This document shows positions 1 through 6,754 of a DNA stretch of 7,956 nucleotides, in pieces. This stretch comes from Desulfovibrio sp. Its GTDB lineage: Bacteria; Desulfobacterota; Desulfovibrionia; Desulfovibrionales; Desulfovibrionaceae. Position 1 is the stretch's first letter, and the number at the start of each line of letters is the position of its first letter. The position numbers were made by a program, and so were the translations under genes. Below the pieces are notes generated by a model. It worked only from the letters and a program-made list of their open reading frames with translations. It made no database searches and had not been told where the DNA came from. The stretch is taken from positions 1-7,956 of the forward strand of contig JAIWOE010000171.1 of NCBI GenBank assembly GCA_020217165.1, read 5' to 3'.

Positions 1-987
1 GGGGGGGTGGTGCCGGAAATTGCCTCCCGCGAACATTTGCGGGTGCTGCCACAGCTTTTTGAATCGCTGTTGCAGCGCACGGGGGTGGCGGCGGCATCCA
101 TCTCCGGCGTGGCCGTGGCGCGCGGGCCGGGGTTGCTCGGCGCCTTGCTGGCCGGCGTGAGCTTTGCCAAGGGGTTGGCCCTGGGCCTGAATGCCCCGCT
201 GGTGGGGGTAAACCATCTGGAAGCGCACCTGCTGGCCGCCGGGCTGGAGCAGGAATTGCCCCTGCCGGCCATCGGGCTCCTGGTGTCCGGCGGGCACACG
301 GAACTGGTGCGCATGTCGCCCGGCCAGAGTGTCTATCCCGCATTCACCATCCTGGGTCGGACCCTGGACGACGCCGCCGGCGAAGCCTTTGACAAGTGCG
401 CCAAGGCCCTGAACCTGCCATACCCCGGAGGGGCCTGCCTTGATGGCCTGGCCGCCCTGGCTCCGGCGGGGGGTGATTCGCAGCAGGCACCGTCGCCCTT
501 TACCGTGCCCTATGTGGACAACGACAATCTGGATTTCAGCTTCAGCGGTCTGAAAACCGCCGCTATGGCGGCCATCCAGAAACAGCCCACCCTGCGCCGC
601 GTGGCCCTGTGCAGCGTGGAGGAGGCCCTGGAGGCCGGTGGACGCGAGCCGGCCCTGGCACGCTTTTGCGCCCAGTTCAACCTGGCCGTGGCCAGGGCCC
701 TGGAAGTCAAGACTCGTCGCGCCCTGGAGCGGCACCCGGACGCCCGCGCCCTGGTGCTGGCCGGCGGGGTGGCGGCCAACCGCCTGGTCCGCACCCTCCT
801 GGACACCCTGGCGGCGGAGTGTGGAGTGGCCTTTGTGGCTCCGGCGCCGAGCCTGTGCACGGACAATGCGGCCATGGTAGCCCATGCCGGCGGGTTGCTG
901 CTGGCTTCCGGCCGCCGGCATCCCCTTTCCTTGGAAGCCATCCCCCGCGGCCGTGCCGTCCCTGCGGATTTTGTGCCTGTGTGCTGA
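1..987 (+). CDS. tsaD: tRNA N6-threonylcarbamoyladenosine (t6A37) synthase subunit TsaD, 5'-truncated by window edge
   Basis: TsaD (formerly Gcp/YgjD) transfers the threonylcarbamoyl group from threonylcarbamoyl-AMP to A37 of ANN-decoding tRNAs, in a cytosolic complex with TsaB and TsaE. The reading frame is open from base 1 (GGVVPEIASREH), which matches the family about 40 residues in, so roughly 39 N-terminal residues lie upstream. The GTG codons at 7 and 10 are internal, not the real start. Visible family motifs are the metal-binding HLEAH (bases 214-228), SGGHTELV, the GRTLDDAAGEAFDK segment, PYPGG, FSFSGLKTA, the LAGGVAANR nucleotide-binding loop and the C-terminal CTDNAAM, whose Asp completes the metal site. 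The C-terminus looks complete and of normal length. The gene is followed by a promoter, so it seems to end the preceding transcription unit; I see no convincing terminator after it. The family call is very secure. Confidence 0.96.
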   Translation, partial: GGVVPEIASREHLRVLPQLFESLLQRTGVAAASISGVAVARGPGLLGALLAGVSFAKGLALGLNAPLVGVNHLEAHLLAAGLEQELPLPAIGLLVSGGHTELVRMSPGQSVYPAFTILGRTLDDAAGEAFDKCAKALNLPYPGGACLDGLAALAPAGGDSQQAPSPFTVPYVDNDNLDFSFSGLKTAAMAAIQKQPTLRRVALCSVEEALEAGGREPALARFCAQFNLAVARALEVKTRRALERHPDARALVLAGGVAANRLVRTLLDTLAAECGVAFVAPAPSLCTDNAAMVAHAGGLLLASGRRHPLSLEAIPRGRAVPADFVPVC

Positions 988-1014
988 CATCCATGCCAGC
1001 TGACGGGGTTTTTC

Positions 1015-1043
1015 TTGACATGGAATGCGCCTGCCACTAGGTT
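1015..1043 (+). promoter_or_regulatory. sigma70-type promoter for the trxA-rsmA gene run
   Basis: A perfect TTGACA -35 box (1015-1020) is followed after exactly 17 bp by TAGGTT (1038-1043). TAGGTT keeps the three most conserved -10 positions (T1, A2, T6). It lies between tsaD and trxA, in the right direction. Transcription would start near 1050, giving a leader of about 110 nt before trxA. This is a consensus match only; the start site is inferred. Confidence 0.7.
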
Positions 1044-1053
1044 GCTGTCTGGT

Positions 1054-1077
1054 CGGAAGACGAGAACTCGCCTTCCG
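1054..1077. promoter_or_regulatory. 24-bp near-palindrome / hairpin just downstream of the trx promoter
   Basis: The two 12-base halves, CGGAAGACGAGA and ACTCGCCTTCCG, are inverted copies at 10 of 12 positions; only the central pair and one A/C pair break the symmetry. In RNA it would fold as a 6-bp stem, one A-C mismatch and a short upper stem closed by a small loop. It sits about 10 bases after the -10 box, so it could be a repressor or activator operator, or a hairpin at the 5' end of the trxA mRNA. No run of T follows it, which argues against an intrinsic terminator. Confidence 0.45.
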
Positions 1078-1146
1078 GTTCAACCAATTGTCCATTACGA
1101 TGCTGGGGCTTAGGCTCCGCACAACCGAACATACCACTTGCCGTCG

Positions 1147-1153
1147 AAGGAGA
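1147..1153 (+). promoter_or_regulatory. Ribosome binding site of trxA
   Basis: AAGGAGA lies 5 bases before the ATG at 1159. This fixes the start of trxA at 1159 rather than at the in-frame TTG at 1138, which lies upstream of the Shine-Dalgarno sequence itself. Confidence 0.85.
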
Positions 1154-1158
1154 AAATC

Positions 1159-1479
1159 ATGGCACTTCAGGTGACCGACGCGAACTTCGAAGAAGAAGTG
1201 TTGAAATGCGACTTGCCTTCTCTGGTAGACTTCTGGGCCCCTTGGTGTGGTCCCTGCCGCGCCATGGGTCCTGTGATTGATGAAATGGCTCAGGAATATG
1301 CCGGCACGGTGAAAATCGCCAAGATGAATGTGGACGAAAACCCCGCCACGCCCAGCAAGTACGGCATTCGTGCCATCCCCACCCTCATCCTGTTCAAGGG
1401 CGGGGAAGTGGTGGAGCAGATCACCGGCGCTGTGTCCAAGAGCAGCATCAAGGAAATGCTCCAGTCCAAGGCGCTGTAA
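1159..1479 (+). CDS. trxA: Thioredoxin
   Basis: A small cytosolic dithiol protein that reduces disulfides in client proteins and is recharged by thioredoxin reductase, encoded immediately downstream. From the ATG at 1159 it is 106 residues, the usual bacterial size. The active site WCGPC is at residues 29-33 within FWAPWCGPC, and the cis-proline loop IPT is at 73-75, so both halves of the catalytic site are intact. An extra cysteine lies at residue 17. There is no signal peptide. An upstream in-frame TTG would add seven residues (MPSKEKI) but would overlap the ribosome binding site. It is the first gene after the promoter at 1015, with trxB 21 bases downstream, so the pair is almost certainly co-transcribed. 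The identification is secure; if the genome has several thioredoxins, which paralogue this is remains open. Confidence 0.97.
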   Translation: MALQVTDANFEEEVLKCDLPSLVDFWAPWCGPCRAMGPVIDEMAQEYAGTVKIAKMNVDENPATPSKYGIRAIPTLILFKGGEVVEQITGAVSKSSIKEMLQSKAL

Positions 1480-1500
1480 CCATTATACGCAGCAGGCGTT

Positions 1501-2412
1501 ATGAAAAGCTATGACTGCGTTGTCATAGGGGGCGGTCCTGCCGGGATTGCGGCCGCCCTCTACCTTTTGCGCGGTGGCGCCAAGGTGGCCATGGTGGAAA
1601 AGCTCTCCCATGGCGGGCAGACCCTGCTCACCGAAGAGATTGAGAACTACCCGGGATTCCCCAACGGAATCAAGGGGTACGAACTCGCGGATCTCTTTCA
1701 TGCCCACCTGGAAAAATACCCACACGATTTGTTTCGTGATGAGGTGCGCACCATTGAGCCGGAGCCTGGGCGCCACCGGGTGCTGGTGGGTGATGAATGG
1801 CTGCAGGCTCGCTCCATCATCATCGCCTCCGGCGCGGCGTACAAGCGCCTGGGACTGCCCCGGGAAGAAGCTTTCGTCGGCCGAGGGGTTTCCTTTTGTG
1901 CCCTGTGCGACGGCAATTTCTACCGTGGCGAAGAAGTGGCCGTGGTGGGAGGTGGGAATGCGGCGCTGGAGGAAAGTCTGTACCTCTCTCGCATAGTCAA
2001 CAAGGTACACCTTATCCACCGCCGGGATGCCTTCCGGGGAGAACGTTGCTTCCAGGACCGCTGCATTGCCGATCCCAAGATCAACATCATCTACAATACC
2101 GTGGTGGATGATCTGGTGGGGACGAACAAGCTCGAAGGCCTGAAGCTCACCAACGTCAAGACCGGAGAATCCTCCATTTTGAATGTCGCCGCCATGTTCG
2201 TGTTCATCGGGTTCGCGTCCCAGGCCAAATTCGTGCCTCCGACCCTGGATGTGGACAAGGACGGCTTCATCCATACCGACGTGGAAATGCGCACCAACAT
2301 CGAAGGCATCTTCGCTGCTGGTGACGCCCGCGCCAAACTGTGCCGTCAGGTGGTCACTGCAGTGGGCGATGGCGCCACGGCAGCACACTCTGTCCAGCTT
2401 TATCTGGGATAA
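1501..2412 (+). CDS. trxB: Thioredoxin reductase (NADPH-type flavoprotein)
   Basis: Low-molecular-weight FAD enzyme that passes electrons from NADPH to the thioredoxin encoded just upstream. It has 303 residues, slightly short of the usual 310-320. Domain order is N-terminal FAD-binding GGGPAG (10-15), a GGQ-containing loop (38-40), the NADPH domain with the redox-active CALC motif (Cys133, Cys136) followed by DG, the dinucleotide-binding GGGNAALEE (150-158), and the C-terminal FAD half with IFAAGDA. The HRRDAFR segment (173-179) carries the arginines that normally contact the 2'-phosphate of NADPH, so I infer NADPH preference rather than an NADH or ferredoxin type. The CxxC interior is AL, where E. 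coli has AT. The Shine-Dalgarno is weak (AGCAGG, 4 bases before the ATG). The stop codon is 2 bases from the bamD start. The family call is very secure. Confidence 0.95.
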   Translation: MKSYDCVVIGGGPAGIAAALYLLRGGAKVAMVEKLSHGGQTLLTEEIENYPGFPNGIKGYELADLFHAHLEKYPHDLFRDEVRTIEPEPGRHRVLVGDEWLQARSIIIASGAAYKRLGLPREEAFVGRGVSFCALCDGNFYRGEEVAVVGGGNAALEESLYLSRIVNKVHLIHRRDAFRGERCFQDRCIADPKINIIYNTVVDDLVGTNKLEGLKLTNVKTGESSILNVAAMFVFIGFASQAKFVPPTLDVDKDGFIHTDVEMRTNIEGIFAAGDARAKLCRQVVTAVGDGATAAHSVQLYLG

Positions 2413-2414
2413 CT

Positions 2415-3167
2415 ATGCGCCACCTTGCTTTGCGTTTGCGCGCGGCCTTGTTCGCGCTGGTCGTGCTGACGGGCTTGTCCGGTCTTGCCGGTTGCGGCAT
2501 CATTGATACGCTCTACCTCCCCGTGTCCGAGGATACAGCCCAGGAACTCTGGGAGGCTGGCAACGACGCCATGAATGCCACGGACTATTATACCGCGGCC
2601 GTCTACTTCACCAAGCTCAAGGACCGCTTCCCCTTCAGCCCCTACACGGTGCGGGCGGAGCTGGCCCTGGCCGACGCCTACTTCCTGGATAAGCAATACC
2701 TGGAGGCCATGGGGGCGTACCTGGAGTTCGAGAACCTGCACCCGCGCCACCAAGAAATCCCGTACGTGCTATTCCAGATTGGCCGGTCGGGGTTGAACAC
2801 CTTCACCAGCATCGACCTGCCCCAGCAGCCAGTGGCCGAAGGCTTGGAGTATCTGGAACGCCTGGTGGAGCAGCATCCGGACTCCCCCTATGCGGCGGAA
2901 GCCATCAAGCTCATTGCCCAATGTCGGGAGATCCTGTGCAAGCGCGAGCTCTTTGTGGCGGATTTCTACTTCCGCACCGAGCAGTACGGCGGCGCCTGGC
3001 GACGCTACCAGTATGTGATGGAAAACTTCAAGGAATTGAGCGAATTGACTGAATACGCCCGGCAGCAGTCCGAGCTTTCCTACCTGCGCTTCCAGCAAAG
3101 CCAGTCGGAAAAGTCCCGGCGTAAAGAGCAGGGGCATTGGAAGGACGAGTTTTTCTCCTGGCTCTGA
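2415..3167 (+). CDS. bamD: Outer membrane assembly lipoprotein BamD (ComL/YfiO family)
   Basis: BamD is a TPR lipoprotein on the periplasmic face of the outer membrane that works with BamA to fold and insert beta-barrel proteins. Starting at the ATG at 2415, the product has 250 residues, close to the 245 of E. coli. Residues 1-26 are a lipoprotein signal peptide (basic start, hydrophobic core, lipobox LAGC) with Cys27 as the lipidated residue. Gly at +2 is compatible with outer-membrane sorting. TPR-like helical pairs follow, including DRFPFSPYT, which matches the E. coli RYPFGPYS segment, and later EQHPDSPYA. The frame is open back to 2340, but an earlier start would bury the signal peptide and overlap trxB. 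Only 2 bases separate it from the trxB stop and no good Shine-Dalgarno is visible, so translation is probably coupled. A generic TPR lipoprotein is the only realistic alternative. Confidence 0.9.
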   Translation: MRHLALRLRAALFALVVLTGLSGLAGCGIIDTLYLPVSEDTAQELWEAGNDAMNATDYYTAAVYFTKLKDRFPFSPYTVRAELALADAYFLDKQYLEAMGAYLEFENLHPRHQEIPYVLFQIGRSGLNTFTSIDLPQQPVAEGLEYLERLVEQHPDSPYAAEAIKLIAQCREILCKRELFVADFYFRTEQYGGAWRRYQYVMENFKELSELTEYARQQSELSYLRFQQSQSEKSRRKEQGHWKDEFFSWL

Positions 3168-3206
3168 TGGCCACCTGGTCGTTGCGGTGAGGGAACCATA
3201 CTTTCT

Positions 3207-3213
3207 GGAGGGG
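3207..3213 (+). promoter_or_regulatory. Strong ribosome binding site of the HisD-like gene
   Basis: GGAGGGG lies 5 bases before the ATG at 3219 and supports that start. It is the best Shine-Dalgarno between trxB and rsmA, so this gene appears to be translated independently of bamD, which ends 51 bases upstream. Confidence 0.75.
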
Positions 3214-3218
3214 TCCGA

Positions 3219-4094
3219 ATGCTCGACGATGTCATGCTGCCCGAATGGATGCAGGAGCGCCTCGTCTCCGACGAGGCCTTTGCGGACGCCTATCACGAAA
3301 CGATGCCTCACCGCCGCGCCCTGCTCAAGGCCACCATCGCCCGGCTGCACGCTCTGCTGGGTGAACGCCGCATCACCAGCCGTTCCACGGCCACGGCCCT
3401 GGATACCGGCATGCGCGCCATCACCTGGGAGCTGCGTCTGGATACCCTGGTGGTGACGCTGCCCCCCGGGTTCTCCAGTCCTTCCAGGTTGCTGGCAACC
3501 ATCGTGCCAGCCCAGCTGGCCGGGGTGCGGGAGATTCTGGTGGTCTGCCTGCGGCCCGAGTCGGATGCTGACCAGTCCACAGAAGAAACGGCCATTTCCC
3601 CCGCCATCCTCGCGGCCCTGGAACTGGCCGGCGTGGAAACCTGTCTGGACCTGAGCCTGCAGGAATTTCGCACGCTGCCTGCCTTGCTGGAAGAGTCCGG
3701 GCAGTGGGGTTCCTTCATCACCCTGGAGACAGGCTGTACCTTCATTGCCGATTTCATGTCCATCAGTGCGGACTCCTTGGAAGTGCATTGCTGGTTTGAC
3801 GATGCAGAGAGCTTCTCCCTGGACGATTTGCGTTGGCTATATGGGGACGACGCCGCGTTGATCTGCTGGGGCTCGCCGCCGGACCCCCTGCCCGAAGGCG
3901 TGCAGCGCGGCCCGGAAGAATATGAGGCGTTTCAGGAAGTGGACAAATTCCTGGCCCTGGCCCCCGAAGACCGCCTCAAGGAGATTTCCACCTCAGCCCA
4001 CCTTGCCTGCTCTGCCGAGGCCCTGGGGCTGTGGCTGTGGCCGGGCCTGACCCCGGACGCCTTCTTCGCTGCCCGACGCATCGTCATCGGGTAG
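3219..4094 (+). CDS. Uncharacterised protein with a histidinol-dehydrogenase-like segment
   Basis: A 291-residue soluble protein with no signal peptide or membrane segment. I cannot assign a function. Residues about 68-146 resemble the first Rossmann part of histidinol dehydrogenase HisD. The strand ending in LPPGFSSPSRLL stands where HisD has its YIPGG...STVLM segment, VPAQLAGVREILVV matches TPASIAGCKKVVLC, and SPAILAALELAGVE matches DEILYAAQLCGVQ. The rest does not look like HisD. The PGG becomes PGF, I cannot find the GGAQA motif, the GPGN motif or the metal- and substrate-binding C-terminal half, and the protein is about 140 residues shorter than HisD. The N-terminal 60 residues are mostly helical in character. 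The C-terminal half is acidic and rich in Trp (WLYGDD, CWGSPP, LWLWPG). It lies between bamD and fusA2 and is probably co-transcribed with them. A catalytically dead or repurposed HisD-like fold is my inference. Confidence 0.85.
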   Translation: MLDDVMLPEWMQERLVSDEAFADAYHETMPHRRALLKATIARLHALLGERRITSRSTATALDTGMRAITWELRLDTLVVTLPPGFSSPSRLLATIVPAQLAGVREILVVCLRPESDADQSTEETAISPAILAALELAGVETCLDLSLQEFRTLPALLEESGQWGSFITLETGCTFIADFMSISADSLEVHCWFDDAESFSLDDLRWLYGDDAALICWGSPPDPLPEGVQRGPEEYEAFQEVDKFLALAPEDRLKEISTSAHLACSAEALGLWLWPGLTPDAFFAARRIVIG

Positions 4095-4109
4095 GGTGGC
4101 GGTTCGCCC

Positions 4110-6149
4110 ATGGCCCCACGTTCCACTGCCTTGGCGCGGGTGCGCAATCTGGGCATCATCGCCCATATCGATGCCGGCAAGACCACCCTTTCCGAGCGCA
4201 TCCTCTTTTACACACACAAGATTCATCGCCTGGGGGAAGTCCATGAAGGCACCGCCGCCATGGATTACCTCCCCGAGGAGCAGGAGCGCGGCATCACCAT
4301 AGTTTCCGCCTGCACCACGGTGCAGTGGAAGCAGCATGTCCTCAACCTCATTGATACCCCCGGCCATGTGGATTTTACCATCGAGGTGGAACGCGCCCTG
4401 CGCGTGCTGGATGGCGCCGTGGGGGTCTTCTGCGCCGTGGGCGGCGTGGAGCCGCAGTCCGAAACCGTCTGGCGGCAGAGCGAAAAATTCAACATCCCCA
4501 AGCTGGCCTTCATCAACAAGATGGATCGCCCCGGCGCCGACTTTGCCGCCGTCCTGGCACAGCTGGAATCCATGCTCCACGCCAGGCCGCTGCCATTGCA
4601 GATTCCCTGGGGCCGCGAGCAGGATCTGCACGGGGTCATTGACGTGGTGGGCATGCAGGCCTTGGTCTTCGACCAGGGCAGCCACGGCGAGCAGGTGGAA
4701 GTGCTGCCCCTGGATGCGGAAACCCTGGCCCTGGCCCTGCCCTGGCGTGAACGGTTGGTGGAAACCCTGGCCGAGGCGGACGAGACCCTGCTGGATGATT
4801 ACCTGGCTGGCCGCACCTTGGAGGTGCCCCGGCTGCAAGCCCTCATCCGGACCGGCACCCTGGCCCGGCAGTTCACCCCCGTCTTTGCCGGTTCCGCCCT
4901 ACGCAACATAGGGGTGCAGCCCCTGCTGGATGGGGTGGCCGCCTACCTGCCCAGCCCCCTGGAGGCCCCCAGGGCCGAAGGGATGGACCTCCTCAGCCGC
5001 AAAAAAGTCTTGTGCGATCCGTCCCCCACCGCCCCCCTGGCCGCTCTGGTGTTCAAGCTGCAGGTGGAATCCGGTCACAGGCTGGCCCTGCTGCGGCTGT
5101 ATTCAGGCACCCTGCGCGAAGGGGATGTGGTGTGCAACACCATCCAGGGCAAGGACGAACGCGCCCAGCGCATCTTCCATCTGCATGCGGACCATCGGGA
5201 GCAGCGCCGCGAGGCCGTGGCCGGGGAAATTGTGGGCGTCATGGGCCTCAAATTTGCCAAAACTGGGGATACCCTTTGCGCCAAGGACCATCCCATCGTC
5301 CTGGAGCGTATTGCGGAGTATCAGCCGGTGATCTCCATGGCCCTGGAGCCTCGCAATGCCGACGAAACCGCCCGCCTGGACGAGGCCCTGGAGAAGTACC
5401 TGGCCGAGGATCCCACCCTGCGGCTGGAGATTAACGAGGATTCAGGCCAGCGCCTGGTGTCCGGCATGGGCGAGCTGCACCTGGATGTGCTGCTGGAACG
5501 CATGCGGCGGGAGTTCAACATTGCTCCCCGCGCCGGCTCGCCCCAGGTGCTGCACACGGAAACCGTCACCGCGGCTGCGGCGGGCCATGGGGTGTTTGAT
5601 CGTGAGCTGGGAGACATTCGCCACGTGGGCGAGGTGCGTCTGCTGGTGGAGCCCATGACACGGGGCGCCGGCAACGTGGTGCGTTTTGAAGTGGATGTGA
5701 CCTCCTGGCCGGCCCCATTGGTGGAGGCCGTCTCCCAGGGGATTGATGACGGGCTGCAAAGCGGCGTGCTCCAGGGATATCCCGTGCGCGACGTCAAGGT
5801 GCGCATTACCGAACTGGCCCGGCGAGATGGGCTGGGCACCGCTCCCGGATTTCACATGGCTGCCCAGGCTGCCCTGCGGGAGGCCCTGCGTGCGGCAGGC
5901 CCGCGGATGCTGGAACCGGTCATGCGTGTGGAAATAGCCCTGCCTGATGAATATGTGGGCGAAGCCGTGGGGCTGCTTGGCGCCAAGGGGGGGCGTGTGG
6001 AGAACATTCTGGACCGCGGGGGACAAAAAGTGGTGCAAGGCCTGGCTACCATGGGGAGATTGTTTGGCTTTTCCACGGCGTTGCGTTCCGCAACCCAGGG
6101 ACGTGCCGGCTTGACCATGCAGTTCCTCCGGTTCGACACCCTGGACTGA
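4110..6149 (+). CDS. fusA2: Elongation factor G paralogue (EF-G2-like translational GTPase)
   Basis: A ribosome-binding GTPase of 679 residues, a little shorter than canonical EF-G (about 690-704). The GTPase domain is intact: P-loop AHIDAGKTT (18-26), switch I RGITI (60-64), DTPGH with catalytic His86 (82-86), NKMD (136-139) and a GSA loop. Domains II-V follow, ending in the conserved LFGFSTALRSATQGRA stretch. Domain IV is divergent. The SGGRGQYGHV segment of canonical EF-G is replaced by FDRELGDIRHVGEV (about 496-509), and the tip loop that normally reads like HDVDSSE is ARRDGLGTAPGF (about 570-581). It is not next to rpsL, rpsG or tuf, so it is probably a second EF-G. Related paralogues (spdEFG2, mtEFG2) act in ribosome recycling; whether this one does is inference. 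It starts 15 bases after the previous stop with only a weak GGGTGG ribosome site. The symbol fusA2 denotes a paralogue, not a proven orthologue. Confidence 0.92.
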   Translation: MAPRSTALARVRNLGIIAHIDAGKTTLSERILFYTHKIHRLGEVHEGTAAMDYLPEEQERGITIVSACTTVQWKQHVLNLIDTPGHVDFTIEVERALRVLDGAVGVFCAVGGVEPQSETVWRQSEKFNIPKLAFINKMDRPGADFAAVLAQLESMLHARPLPLQIPWGREQDLHGVIDVVGMQALVFDQGSHGEQVEVLPLDAETLALALPWRERLVETLAEADETLLDDYLAGRTLEVPRLQALIRTGTLARQFTPVFAGSALRNIGVQPLLDGVAAYLPSPLEAPRAEGMDLLSRKKVLCDPSPTAPLAALVFKLQVESGHRLALLRLYSGTLREGDVVCNTIQGKDERAQRIFHLHADHREQRREAVAGEIVGVMGLKFAKTGDTLCAKDHPIVLERIAEYQPVISMALEPRNADETARLDEALEKYLAEDPTLRLEINEDSGQRLVSGMGELHLDVLLERMRREFNIAPRAGSPQVLHTETVTAAAAGHGVFDRELGDIRHVGEVRLLVEPMTRGAGNVVRFEVDVTSWPAPLVEAVSQGIDDGLQSGVLQGYPVRDVKVRITELARRDGLGTAPGFHMAAQAALREALRAAGPRMLEPVMRVEIALPDEYVGEAVGLLGAKGGRVENILDRGGQKVVQGLATMGRLFGFSTALRSATQGRAGLTMQFLRFDTLD

Positions 6150-6748
6150 TGCTGCCCGTCATGGCCCTCATGCAAGAACCACATCACGAAGTTCCGCCGG
6201 CAGTATCTTCCGCTGGCAACGGCAATGGCGCCGCCCGTCGGCATTCCTTCCTCGGCCGCAGCAAACGCTTTGTGCGCCATTCGTGGCTCAAGATCCTGCG
6301 GCTTAAAACCTCGGCCCATTCCATCGCCATGGGTGCGGCCATCGGCATATTCATCGGCTTTCTGCCCATCATCCCCTTCCAGTCCGTGGCGGCCATTGCC
6401 CTGGCGTTTCTGTTCCGGGCCAACAAGTTTGCCGCCTGGCTGTTCACGTTCATATCCAACCCCGCGAACATGGTGCCTTTTTATGCCATGCTCTTTTTTG
6501 TGGGGAAATTTATCACACCCTTCGACGGGTTGGAGTTCGATCCCCACAATCTGGCCCTCAAGGAACTTGCGGAAAAGGGCGTGGAGTTTCTGGCCGTGAT
6601 GTTTGCCGGCGGCTTGGTCATGGGCATACCGGGGGCGGTGGTCACGTATCTCATCGTGCTCAATGCCGTGCTGGGGTATCGCAAGCGTCGCGCCGCCCGG
6701 CTCATGCGCCGCATGCATGCGGAATATGAAGAGAGCGGGGTGGAATAG
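6149..6748 (+). CDS. DUF2062 family integral membrane protein
   Basis: A 199-residue inner-membrane protein of the DUF2062 family, whose function is not established. The first ~50 residues are polar and basic. The conserved DUF2062 core follows: a hydrophobic stretch at about 59-89 containing GIFIGFLPIIPFQ (67-78), then FRANKFAAWLFTFISNP (89-105), a second membrane stretch around 106-122, and a third at about 147-176. The C-terminus is basic (RKRRAARLMRR). The ATG shares its A with the fusA2 stop codon (TGATG), and no Shine-Dalgarno is visible, which suggests termination-reinitiation. ATGs at 6161 and 6170 are alternative starts that would remove 4 or 7 residues. The rsmA start lies 6 bases after its stop. 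The family call is confident from the core motif; a role connected with the ribosomal genes on either side would be guesswork. Confidence 0.88.
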   Translation: MLPVMALMQEPHHEVPPAVSSAGNGNGAARRHSFLGRSKRFVRHSWLKILRLKTSAHSIAMGAAIGIFIGFLPIIPFQSVAAIALAFLFRANKFAAWLFTFISNPANMVPFYAMLFFVGKFITPFDGLEFDPHNLALKELAEKGVEFLAVMFAGGLVMGIPGAVVTYLIVLNAVLGYRKRRAARLMRRMHAEYEESGVE

Positions 6749-6754
6749 TCGGCC

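Noticed and set aside
1138..1158. In-frame TTG extending thioredoxin by seven residues
   Set aside because: The strong AAGGAGA ribosome site lies between this TTG and the ATG at 1159, and MALQV fits thioredoxin N-termini.
1483..2388. 301-residue open frame on the minus strand opposite trxB
   Set aside because: It mirrors a strongly coding gene in GC-rich DNA, resembles no known family and has no upstream signals.
2340..2414. Upstream start for bamD inside trxB
   Set aside because: It would place 25 residues before an obvious lipoprotein signal peptide; the ATG at 2415 gives a proper lipobox position.
3182..3204. Possible internal promoter between bamD and the HisD-like gene (TTGCGG / TACTTT)
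   Set aside because: The spacer is only 11 bp, too short for a sigma70 promoter.
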